Assembly (NCBI GenBank): GCA_905479655.1
Contig: CAJQNK010000273.1
Location: 1-36,524 of the forward strand
Direction of reading: 5' to 3'
Length of the DNA: 36,524 bases
Source of the DNA: an uncultured bacterium
GTDB taxonomy: Bacteria; Acidobacteriota; Thermoanaerobaculia; Multivoradales; JAHEKO01
Shown here: positions 1 to 9,000 of the stretch, piece after piece
Layout of the letters: each line of letters starts with the position of its first letter
Numbering within the stretch: position 1 is the first letter of the stretch
Notes under the pieces: generated by a model
Told to the model about the DNA's origin: nothing
What the model saw: the letters and a program-made list of their open reading frames with translations, nothing else
The model's database searches: none
Translations under genes and position numbers: made by a program

Positions 1-2195
1 CTGGCGTAGCTCTCGAAGCGCTCGCCGGCGAGCACGTGGTCCAGCACCACCAGGCGCCCCAGCTTCTCCAGCGCGTCGCGGCTGAAGAACGACGGCAGCC
101 AGCAGACCGTCCGGGTCGACTCCTGGAGGTCCTCGAGGCGGGCCAGGTCGTCCCGGGGCGAGCGGTTGTCGGGGTCGAAGGGGAAGTCCAGCACCACCTT
201 CCAGCGCTCGCCCTTGGCCTTCAGGGAGTCGTCGGGTAGATCCCGCACGTTGCCGAAGAGGACGTCGAGCTTGCGCTTCGTGCCCCGCCAGAGCAGCTCC
301 ACCTCCTGGAAGAGCTGTTCGTCCAGCGGCAGGTGCAGGGCCTCGTAGAGAACCTGCCGGAGCTTGCGCTGCCGGTTGCCCTGGTTGTCCTCGCCGCGAG
401 CCTTGTCCAGGATCGACTGGGTGTCGACACCGGCGAGCTGCACCGTGACCACGGGGTTCGAGCCCTCGCCGACCCGGATCTCGCCCACGTGCTGGGCCCA
501 CTCGCGGCACCGCTGCAGCACGGCCGCCGCCTCCCGGCCTGGGAGCGGCGTCCGGATGGTGCCGTGGTTCAGCGCCGCCAGCCGTGACGGCGTCAGGGCC
601 TTGAGCGGCTCGGCCTCGGGCGCCAGGGCGGAGAGCAGCAGCGTCTTCGCGAGGCGCTCGTCGTCGCGGAAGGCGTCCGCCCGGGCGCCGGGCTCGGGCT
701 CCTCGCCCCGGCCCAGGTCGTGACTGGCCTCGATCACCGGCCGGAGCTTGTCCTCGTAGAGCCGCCGCGCCGACTCGAAGTGTCGGCGGAGCTCCTCGGT
801 GAACGGCTCCTCGCCGCCCTCCAGCACGTCGTACAGGTCGCCCACGGGCACCAGGTCGCCCACCTCCAGGCTCTCCCGCTGGTCCACCAGGAGCTGGAGC
901 AGGAGCTTGAGCGCCGTGCGCTCCCGCTGGAGCACGCTCGAGACGGCGACCAGGGTCTCCACCAGGGCCGGGCTGAAGGGGTAGACGCGGCGGAACTCCT
1001 TCCGGTCGGCCTCCCGACCCTGGAGCACCCGGAGGATCTCGTCTCGGGCCCGCGTTGTCTCGGCGAAGGCCGCGTCCAGCGTCCGCCGGGCCTCGTCGTC
1101 CTTCGGCGCCAGCAGGCGCTTCTCGACGATGGTGGGGAGGTTGCGGTTCTCCAGCGTGATCGTGTCGAACCGCCCCTCCCACCAGCGCAGGATGTCGCCG
1201 AAAGCCAGCTTCTCGGCGCCCGGGACATGGTCTCCCACCAGCTCCCGCAGGTCCCGCTGCCGGGCCACGAAGGAGACGATGGGCGCCGGCCGGTCGGCCT
1301 CCGTCGACTCCACCAGCTTCGCCAGCTTCTGCCCCTCCCGGTTGAGGAACTCGAGATCGCCGGCGTGGCTGGCGAGCCACAGGATCAGCTCGTCGAGAAA
1401 CAGCACGAGGCCGTCGTAGCCCAGCGCGTCGGCGTGGGCGGAGATCGCCGCGAGCCCGGTGTCCAACCCCACGAACCCCGCGCCGGTCTCCCGGGCGGCC
1501 CGCGGGTGGTTCGGGAAGTAGGCGTCGATCAGGTGCCCCAGCAGCCGCTGGTGCTCCGGGTCCTCCGGCGGCGCCGAGGCCGCCGCCTCGAAGCTCTCGG
1601 CGTCCCACCCCGACTCGAGCTGCCCCCAGCCGCTTCCCTCGTCGCCCCCGTCTCCACCGCCCAAGTTGGCGAAGAAGTCGTCGTCGTCCATCTTGCTCCG
1701 CAGGTTGCGGGCGTCGTCCAGCAGCCCCGCGGTGAGGTAGACGGCGGGCGACGGCGCGTCGGGATGGAGCTTCCGCACGTGCTTCGCGTAGCCCCCCAGC
1801 ACCGCCGACTCCAGGTTGCGGGCACCGATCAGGTGGTAGGGCACCATGAGGAACCGCTTGCCCTTCAGCCAGTCCGCGTGCTCGTCCACCACCGACGCCA
1901 GCTCCGCGATCCCCCGCGCCGCCGGCTCGCCCTGGAGGAGCAGGTAGAGCACCGCCATGAAGTGGCTCTTTCCCGAGCCGAACGAGCCGTGGAGGTAGGC
2001 CGCCTTGCTCTTGCCGTCGGTGGTGGCGCTCCGGATCAGGTCCAGGGCGTGGTCGAAGTTCTGCACCAGGGCCGGGGTGACGACGTAGTGGCGCAGCGTC
2101 GCCGCCGGGTCCTGCACGCCCTCGGTGAGGCGCAGGACGAAGTCGCCCTTGTACACCCGTTCGGGGATGGAGATGAGGTCTTTCAGCAGCGTCAT
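1..2195 (-). CDS. pglY: BREX type 2 ATPase PglY (3' end beyond window)
   Basis: Large P-loop ATPase of the BREX type 2 (Pgl) phage-defence system. The first 731 residues are in the window and the frame stays open to base 1, so the C-terminus is missing; family members are usually about 1200 residues or more. A Walker A motif GSFGSGKS lies at residues 70-77 and a Walker B motif LVLFLDEL at 263-270. An acidic, Gly-rich linker (about 168-190) separates the two. The start ATG at 2195 has a GGGAGA Shine-Dalgarno 7-8 bases upstream. It lies 133 bp downstream of pglX on the same strand, and its identity rests on the ATPase motifs together with the pglW-pglX-pglY order. In BREX the ATPase is needed for phage restriction, but its exact mechanism is unsettled. 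Confidence 0.88.
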   Translation of the reverse strand, partial: MTLLKDLISIPERVYKGDFVLRLTEGVQDPAATLRHYVVTPALVQNFDHALDLIRSATTDGKSKAAYLHGSFGSGKSHFMAVLYLLLQGEPAARGIAELASVVDEHADWLKGKRFLMVPYHLIGARNLESAVLGGYAKHVRKLHPDAPSPAVYLTAGLLDDARNLRSKMDDDDFFANLGGGDGGDEGSGWGQLESGWDAESFEAAASAPPEDPEHQRLLGHLIDAYFPNHPRAARETGAGFVGLDTGLAAISAHADALGYDGLVLFLDELILWLASHAGDLEFLNREGQKLAKLVESTEADRPAPIVSFVARQRDLRELVGDHVPGAEKLAFGDILRWWEGRFDTITLENRNLPTIVEKRLLAPKDDEARRTLDAAFAETTRARDEILRVLQGREADRKEFRRVYPFSPALVETLVAVSSVLQRERTALKLLLQLLVDQRESLEVGDLVPVGDLYDVLEGGEEPFTEELRRHFESARRLYEDKLRPVIEASHDLGRGEEPEPGARADAFRDDERLAKTLLLSALAPEAEPLKALTPSRLAALNHGTIRTPLPGREAAAVLQRCREWAQHVGEIRVGEGSNPVVTVQLAGVDTQSILDKARGEDNQGNRQRKLRQVLYEALHLPLDEQLFQEVELLWRGTKRKLDVLFGNVRDLPDDSLKAKGERWKVVLDFPFDPDNRSPRDDLARLEDLQESTRTVCWLPSFFSRDALEKLGRLVVLDHVLAGERFESYA

Positions 2196-2328
2196 GGGGT
2201 GTTCTCCCGACTCGAAGTTGTGTCGTCCAGAGTGATCGCGCGCAGCGAGGGAGTCGAGGGGCCCCGAACCGAGTTGTCGTGTCTCGCCGTCTCGGGTCGG
2301 CGCCGTCCCGTCCCTCGAAGCCTCACCC
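2196..2328. other. pglX-pglY intergenic spacer
   Basis: This is the only sizeable gap inside the BREX cluster (133 bp). I see no convincing promoter, terminator or small ORF in it, only GC-rich sequence with short palindromic stretches. pglX and pglY are probably co-transcribed. Confidence 0.4.
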
Positions 2329-5300
2329 TCACCGCTCCCATCGCTCCAGCTCCTCCACGGTCACCCCCAGCCCCCGGGCCTCCTCGGCCAGGAAACCCGC
2401 GAAGTAGTCGCCGAGGCCCATGCCGGCGGTCGGGTCGAAGTCGTTGTGCCACTGCTTCACCCAGGGGAGGAGCTCGGCGAGGCCGGCGAGCAACGGCAGC
2501 AACCGCTCCTGCGGCCAGCCTTCCCGGTCCTTGCGCTCGAGGGTGTAGGTGGCGAGCGCCTTCATGCGCTCGAGCGCGGTCCAGCCGGCCCAGCCGAAGA
2601 CGGGGGTGGGGTCGGCCTCGCGCTCGGCGCCGGGGTAGGCGACGAAGCGCTCCTTCGGGACGTCGAGCTTGCCCCGGTGGCTCCAGATGGTGGAGCTGCG
2701 GAAGTCGGCGCTCTTGTACTTCGGCGGCACGGGGATCTCGCCGATCTCCTCCCGCTTGCGCTTCTCGGCCTGCTTCGGCGTGAGGCGTTGCGGGTCGTTC
2801 TCGGGCAGCTCGACGCGGGCGTCGAGGGCGGCCTCGGCCCGCTGCAGCTCCCAGGTGCGCTCCCACCGGGCTCGTTTCTTCAACCCCGAGGGCTTGTAGC
2901 GCTGGCTGGCCAGGTAGGGGACCGCCTCGGCGGAGGCGAGCTCCGTGACCAGCTTCGTGAGGTCGTAGTCCTCCCGGCCGCGGTAGAGGGCCGCCGCCGA
3001 GCGGAAGGCCTCGTCCCGGGCCACGAGATCCGCCAGGCGGGCGGCGGAGAGGAGCTCGGGGCGTTCCCGGCTCCAGAGGGCCTCGGCCTCCAGGCGGTCC
3101 AGGAGGTGGGAGCGGAGGGCGCGCTCCTCCATGGCCTCCCAGGGCTCCGTGTTCCAGCGGCGCTTGTACTCGGGGCGCTCGATCAGGCCGATGTTCTTGT
3201 CGGACTCGATGAGGGCGATGCGGCGCTCGACCAGGGCGCGATAGTCGTCGGGCCAGTGGGAGGGGAGGTCGGTGATGGGGGTGGAGCCGTGGCGCTCGAA
3301 CCAGGTGGTCTTGAGCTCACCAGCGGCGAGCTGGCGGGCGAGGACGATCTCGAAGGCCCGCTGGCCCAGCTCAAGGGGCTGGGCAGAGGCGGGGTCGGGC
3401 AGGGTGAGGGGCTCGTCTGTGAGACCGTACAGGGCATAAACCTGCCAGTCGAGCTCCTCCTGGAGGGCGATCATTCGATGGTGCTCGAACTCCCAGGTCC
3501 TTCGCGCGGCATTCAGTCGCTGCCGGTCTGGGCGACTTCCACGGTCATGAAACACTTGTCCTGGGAGCGACCTGGAGGTCTTTCTCGCCAGCTCATCGAG
3601 GTGCCGTGCCAGGGCCAAAGGGCGTTTCGGTGGGACCGGGAAGAGCTTGGTCTTCGTCCCGTCGTGCTCATACCGAGGCTCCCAGGCCTCGTCGCCAATG
3701 CCTCCGCCGATTCCCCCGACGCCCTTGTCGTGGAACACCTGCTTCATCCAGAAGCACCCCGCCGAGCTGTTCAGCAGGCCGAGGAGGCCGAGGTGGTTCT
3801 CCTCCGTGGCCTCCGGCGGCAGCTTGATGACCGGGGCGGAGCGGTTGAAGACCTTGCCACCCCGGTCCAGGACGAAGTGGTTGTGGGTGGCGACGAAGGC
3901 GAAGGCGATGGAGAGGGGGGTGCGAGCCCGGTCCTTCGGGAACTGGTGCCAGTCGTACCAGGGCCTTCCAGCGCTCCTGTAGGTGCCTCCCCCGAAAGTC
4001 GAGCGACTCCAGAGCTTGGTGCGGAGGCGCCAGAGCCAGATCCAGCGACCATCGACGGGAAAACGCTTCCACTGTTCGAGGTTCTCGTCGTACGGGAAGA
4101 GAATCGCCTCGTTGGAGACGGCTCCCCAATCCCGCACACCCTCGCCCCGGATCTGGGGCCGGAAGGCCACTTCGATGCCGTGACGCTCCGGAAAGGCCGC
4201 AGGCTGCACAAAGGCCTCGTCTGCGTGAGTGTCTTGATAGAAGCCGACCGCCTCGACGATGTCGTCCAGGCGAGCGGACGAACCCGCGTCCATCCGGTCG
4301 CGGAGAGCTGCCGCACCACCCCCCTGCAGACTCCAAGGGTGCTCGACGAAACGTCGACGAGGAGCGTCCGCCGTGCTCACGTACTCCCCCTCGCCCCCCG
4401 GCTGCCCGATGAGCTCCAGGATCTCCGTCCAAACCTCCCCCCGAGCCGGGTCCACCGGCGTCTCCGGCTCCCCCCGGATCCCCAGCACGGCCCGTACCTC
4501 GTCCGCCACCGGCGCCCGCTGCCGTCCCGCGAGGATGACGGTCGGGGTGCCGTGGCCTGGGATGTAGGCCCCGGAGGTGTCGACGACGTGGGTCAGGTCC
4601 CACCGGGGCAGGATGTCTTGGATGAGCCTCTTGCCGAACTCTCGCTTCATGAACGAGTTGGCGACGATCGCCCCGACGAAGCCCGCCGTCGACGGATCGT
4701 CGCCCACCGGGCGTCGCGCCAGGTCGAAGAAGCGCTCCAGGAAGGGGCAGACGAGGGAGTACTGCCGGTAGCAGGAGTCGAAGCGCTCCCGGTAGAGCCC
4801 GTTGAGCCCCTTGTCGCGCACGGTGATGTAGGGCGGATTGCCCACCACGACGTGGTACGGGTGCCCCAGGATCTCGCGCAGGAGCTCCGGGTCCTCGGCG
4901 AGGTAGAAGTGCTCGTACGGGTCCTCGAAGCCGGCGAGCGTGTCCTGGGGGTCGAACAGCTTTTCCGGCCGCCGCCCATGGAGCAGCGAGTCCCCGGCGG
5001 CCACCTTCACCCGGAAACCCGGCGCCTCGACCAGCCGGCCGATGTCACAGGCGTCGATCGCGGCCACCAGGAGCCGGAACCGGGCGATCGCCGCCGCGAA
5101 GGGGTTCAAGTCCACCCCCGCCACCCGGTCCAGCACGTCCTGCACCAGGGTCCGCACGCCGTCTCCCGGCCGGTCCCGTCGCGCGAGCTCGAGCAGCCGC
5201 CCGAAGGCCCCCAGGAGGAAGTGGCCCGAGCCGCAGGCCGGGTCGATCACGGTCACCGCCCCGTGCCCGAAGGTCTCGATGGCCGGGGTCAACGTCAGGT

Positions 5301-6003
5301 CGAGGATGAACTCCTCCACGAACTCCGGCGTCTGGAGCAGGGCGTAGCGCTTGCGGGCGGCCTCGGAGAGGTCCTGGTAGAGGTCGCCGAGGAAGCGGGT
5401 GTCCAGCGTGCCGTCGTCGCGGCGCGCGACGAACGGATGCCGCGGCTCGCCGGTCTCCGGGTCCGCGGCGCGGAAGGTCTCGAGCAGGTCCCGGGCGCCG
5501 TCGGCCGACGGGGTGATCGTCCAGAGCGGGTTGTGGGCCTCGTCGAACAGCGGGCCCATGCCGGGGAGGGCCTCGACGGTGCGGAAGACGTGGAGGAGGT
5601 ACTCGCGCTCGCCGTGGCGGGGGTGGTCGCGGAAGTAGGCGCACTCGTGGTCCCGGGCGAGGCGCAGGTCGGCCTCGTCGGCGCCGCCGAGCCAGCGCAG
5701 CCGGCCCGCGCTGCCGCCGTCGGCGCGGCCCCCATCCAGGAAGCCGCCATCCTCCAGGAAGCGGACGAAGACACAGGCCAGCACCCAGGCGACGGCGGCC
5801 TGGGTGACGAGGGCCTCGCGGAAGTCGGCCTCGGCCTCGGCGGTGCGGCCGGCCTGCTTGGCGGCCCGGTACTGGCGGGTGACGGCCTCGGCGAGCTCCG
5901 AGTCGGCCTCGACCCGCTGCTCCAGGTCGGCCTCCAGGGCCCGCACGGCGGACTGGAGGGTTTCGAGGAGAGCTTCACGGTTCATGCGGGGGCTACGGGC
6001 CAT
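2329..6003 (-). CDS. pglX: BREX type 2 adenine-specific DNA methyltransferase PglX
   Basis: Large (about 1224 aa) N6-adenine DNA methyltransferase of BREX type 2. BREX methyltransferases mark host DNA so that it is told apart from phage DNA. Motif I (SAM binding) DPACGSG lies near residue 255 and the catalytic motif IV NPPYI near residue 390. Between and after them is the Type IIG-like scaffold with a long C-terminal target-recognition and helical region; length agrees with PglX. Start choice: three in-frame ATGs occur at 6021, 6003 and 5985, created by an 18-bp tandem repeat. The ATG at 6003 is chosen because GGAG lies 7 bases upstream (6014-6011); it overlaps the end of pglW by 11 bp. Family-like sequence only begins at the third Met (MNREALLETLQ), so 5985 is also possible. 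Confidence 0.93.
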   Translation of the reverse strand: MARSPRMNREALLETLQSAVRALEADLEQRVEADSELAEAVTRQYRAAKQAGRTAEAEADFREALVTQAAVAWVLACVFVRFLEDGGFLDGGRADGGSAGRLRWLGGADEADLRLARDHECAYFRDHPRHGEREYLLHVFRTVEALPGMGPLFDEAHNPLWTITPSADGARDLLETFRAADPETGEPRHPFVARRDDGTLDTRFLGDLYQDLSEAARKRYALLQTPEFVEEFILDLTLTPAIETFGHGAVTVIDPACGSGHFLLGAFGRLLELARRDRPGDGVRTLVQDVLDRVAGVDLNPFAAAIARFRLLVAAIDACDIGRLVEAPGFRVKVAAGDSLLHGRRPEKLFDPQDTLAGFEDPYEHFYLAEDPELLREILGHPYHVVVGNPPYITVRDKGLNGLYRERFDSCYRQYSLVCPFLERFFDLARRPVGDDPSTAGFVGAIVANSFMKREFGKRLIQDILPRWDLTHVVDTSGAYIPGHGTPTVILAGRQRAPVADEVRAVLGIRGEPETPVDPARGEVWTEILELIGQPGGEGEYVSTADAPRRRFVEHPWSLQGGGAAALRDRMDAGSSARLDDIVEAVGFYQDTHADEAFVQPAAFPERHGIEVAFRPQIRGEGVRDWGAVSNEAILFPYDENLEQWKRFPVDGRWIWLWRLRTKLWSRSTFGGGTYRSAGRPWYDWHQFPKDRARTPLSIAFAFVATHNHFVLDRGGKVFNRSAPVIKLPPEATEENHLGLLGLLNSSAGCFWMKQVFHDKGVGGIGGGIGDEAWEPRYEHDGTKTKLFPVPPKRPLALARHLDELARKTSRSLPGQVFHDRGSRPDRQRLNAARRTWEFEHHRMIALQEELDWQVYALYGLTDEPLTLPDPASAQPLELGQRAFEIVLARQLAAGELKTTWFERHGSTPITDLPSHWPDDYRALVERRIALIESDKNIGLIERPEYKRRWNTEPWEAMEERALRSHLLDRLEAEALWSRERPELLSAARLADLVARDEAFRSAAALYRGREDYDLTKLVTELASAEAVPYLASQRYKPSGLKKRARWERTWELQRAEAALDARVELPENDPQRLTPKQAEKRKREEIGEIPVPPKYKSADFRSSTIWSHRGKLDVPKERFVAYPGAEREADPTPVFGWAGWTALERMKALATYTLERKDREGWPQERLLPLLAGLAELLPWVKQWHNDFDPTAGMGLGDYFAGFLAEEARGLGVTVEELERWER

Positions 6004-6021
6004 AGGGGGGCTCCGGGCCAT
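5986..6021 (-). repeat. 18-bp tandem repeat spanning pglW stop and pglX start
   Basis: Two copies of an 18-mer (ATGGCCCGGAGCCCCCCT, then ATGGCCCGTAGCCCCCGC) sit head to tail on the minus strand, followed directly by a third ATG. Each copy begins with an in-frame ATG for pglX. The G-to-T difference in copy 2 forms the TAG stop of pglW (5995-5993). Copy 1 keeps GGAG, which can serve as ribosome-binding site for the ATG of copy 2. Confidence 0.8.
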
Positions 6022-9000
6022 GGGGAGACTCCGGGGAGTCGGAGCTCTCGGTGGGGGCGACGGCGGGCGGCACCAGGTCGGCCAGGCGGAGCCAGCTCTC
6101 GGGAATGCGGGCCCACTCGCTGGGGGTGACGACGGGGACGGCCTGGCCGTCGATGCGGGGCAGCTCGATCTGCTCGTCGCCGGGAGCCAGGATCCAGAGG
6201 GTCTGGAGGCCGTCGTCCGCCGGGCGGGTCATGCGGTCGCGCAGGCGCTCGAGGAGATCGAAGCGCCGGTAGCGGGCCAGGAGGCCGGGGTGGGTGAGGA
6301 GGACGGCGGGGGATCCGCCCCGGGAGGTGTGGGCGACGATCGCCTCCTCCACGTGGGGGATTGCGATGTCGACGAGGAGTCGCAGGTTCTTGCCGTCCCG
6401 GCTCTCCGGAGCGGCGGCGTCGGCCTTGAGGACGAGGCTCCAGTCGACATTCTTCTCGTCGGCGGTCTTGCGCAGGGCGCCGAGCAGCAGCCCCTCCAGG
6501 CTCAACGCCTCGAGCCGTCCCTCGAAGCGGGCGAGGAGGCGCTCCTGGGCGTCCTGGAGGCGCCGGGGCGGGACGACGAGGAGGAGGTAGCCGCCGTGCT
6601 TCAGGGAGCGGGCGAGGCGGGCCTGGAGGTCGGCGGCGTGGCGCGCCTCGGGGGCGGGTCGCGCCTCGGGCGTGCGGGTGAGGCGGGAGGAGCCGGTGCC
6701 CGAGAGCACGCCGGGCAGACGGGTGGGCCGGTAGGTGGCGGTGGCCGGGCGCCACTCGAGGCCCAGGGGCTCCTCGGCCAGGAGAGCGTGGAGGGCCGGC
6801 GGGTCGGGCAGGGGCTCGGCCTCGGGGTAGCGCGAGCGGACGCGGTCGCGGATGGCCTCGACGGTGAGGCCGTCGCGTCCCGGGGCGGCCAGGGAGAGGA
6901 CGGAGGAGGCGGCGAGGCGTAGGGCCCGGGCCGCCTCCATGCCCTGCGGGTAGATCTCCAGCCGGCCGGAGACCGCGGCCGTGCGCGAGGCGGCGGCGGC
7001 GAGGCGGACGAGGCGCGGGGCCGGAAGCGGCGCCTGGCCCGGGGGCGCCGGCACCTCGAGGAGGGCGTCGACGACGGCGGAGGAGGGGGGCAGCGGGTCG
7101 CGGGCGGCCAGCTCGTCGGCCGCCTCGCCCAGGGCGGCGGCCCAGCGGGCCAGGCGGTCGCTCTCCGGGGCGTCCAACGGGGCATCCGTGCCTGCCGCCC
7201 CCGAGGGGACGAGGGCGACCAGGAGGCGGCCGCCGATGCGGTGCAGGCGGAACGCGGGCTGCTGGAGCCCGCCCTCGGCGTCGATGGCCGCCCGGGTGGC
7301 GGCGGCGGCGTGGGCCGAGCGCTCGGGCTCGTCGCGGGCGGAGCCCCGGGCCGTGAGGACGGCGCCCTCCAGCTCTGCCAGGGTGGCGACGCCCCCGAGG
7401 GCCGCGAGGAGCCCCGGGACCTCGTCGCGCAGGGCCTTCAGGGCCGAGGTCTTGAGCCAGCGCCGACGGGCGTCGCCGATCACCTGGCTGACCCGGGCGC
7501 GGGTGAGCCGCAGGTGCTCGGCGATCTCGGTCTGAGAGGGCCAGGCGGTGTCGGCCGCGAGGTCGGCGGGGGTGTCGAGACCGAGGAAGAGGCGCAGCGC
7601 CCGGCCACGGTTCTCCGAGCCCGCGGCCTCCTTCTTCGTGAGCAGGATCGCGGCCAGCCGGTCGACGCTGACGCGGCCCTCGTCCGTCGGAGTGCCGTCC
7701 TCGTCGCCCGGAGTGGCCCCCTCGTCCCCGGGCTCGGGGGGGTCGGTCGTCTCCGGCTCGAGGTCCGGGAAGCGGACGCGCAGGCGGCGGACGGCGTCGA
7801 CGAGCTCGTCCCGGGTCTTCGCTCCCACCCCGCGCAGACGGGTCACTTGGCCGAGGGAGGCGCCGAGGAGCTGGCGCACGGTCTCGAGGTCGAGCTTGTC
7901 CAGGGCGTTGAAGGCCCGCTGGGAGAGGCCGAGCTCCACGGTGTTGGAGTCGAGGGTGGCCAGGTCCAGCGGGCTCGGAGGGGTGCCGTCCCCCTCGTCC
8001 TCCTCGTCGGAGGGCGGCGGCACCGTGGGGCGGGAGGCGGGGTAGAGCGCCTGCCGCCAGGCGCGGAGCATCTCCTGGGCGTTGTCGAAGCGGTCCGCGG
8101 CGTCCCGGGCCAGGGCCTTCCGGAAGAACCCGGCCAGGGAGAGACGGACGGGCTCGCGGAAGTGCTCCGGCTGGAGCTTGACCTCGCCCGCGACCGCCGC
8201 CGGGGCGCTGCGGCCGTCGCCCCATCCGGGGAGCGTTCCGGCGGCCATCTCGTGGAGGGTCGCGGCGGCGGCGAAGCGCTCGGCCGCCAGGTCCCACCGG
8301 GGTGTCGGGCGCTCGGCGAGGAACGGGTCGAGGTAGGCGCGGGTGCCGACCTCCAGCTTCTCCGCGGGCGTGCGCGAGAGGCTGAAGTCGAACAGGACCA
8401 GGTGGAGGACGTCGTTCTTGCCCGTCTTGCGCACGCCCAGGTTGTCGGGCTTGATGTCCCGGTGGGGGATCCCCTGCTCCTCCAGCCAGGCGACGGTGGT
8501 CAGCAGGTCGTCGCCGAACCGCTCCAGGAGCTCGAGCTCCAGGCGGGGCTCCTTGCGCAGGTACTCGGCGAGGGTGCGGTCGCCGGCCCGGGCCATGAGG
8601 ATCCCCGTCCGGCCGTAGAGCTCCACCTTGCCGTGGATCTCCACGACGCCGGGGTGGCGGAGCTGGTCCAGGACGGCCGCCTCGTCGTCCAGGAGATCGT
8701 TGCGGTCCGGGTGGCGGGCGAGCTTGAGGACGCGCTCGGCCCCGTCGGTGCCGCGCACCAGGAAGACCAGGGAGGTGCTCCCCTGGCCGAGGCGCCGCAG
8801 CACTTCGAGGCCGCCCTCCAGACGGTCCCCCCGGCGGGCGGTGTCCGGATCGTCCACCGCGTCGTCCTCCGGTGTCGTGACCTCGTCCTCCACCAGGTCG
8901 AGACCGGCGAGGAAGTCCTTCACCGTCGCGAGGCGCCGGCCGACCTCGGGGCAGGTGGCCTCGCGGACGAGGTCGTCCAGCGCCACGGGGGCGCCGTCCA

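Noticed and set aside
720..2783. Long open frame on the plus strand opposite pglY/pglX
   Set aside because: GC-rich shadow: the minus-strand protein has Walker motifs and a ribosome-binding site, while this frame has no recognisable domain and is rich in Arg, Gly and Leu.
2446..6129. 1227-codon plus-strand open frame opposite pglX
   Set aside because: It mirrors the codon pattern of pglX on the other strand; no motifs or ribosome-binding site.
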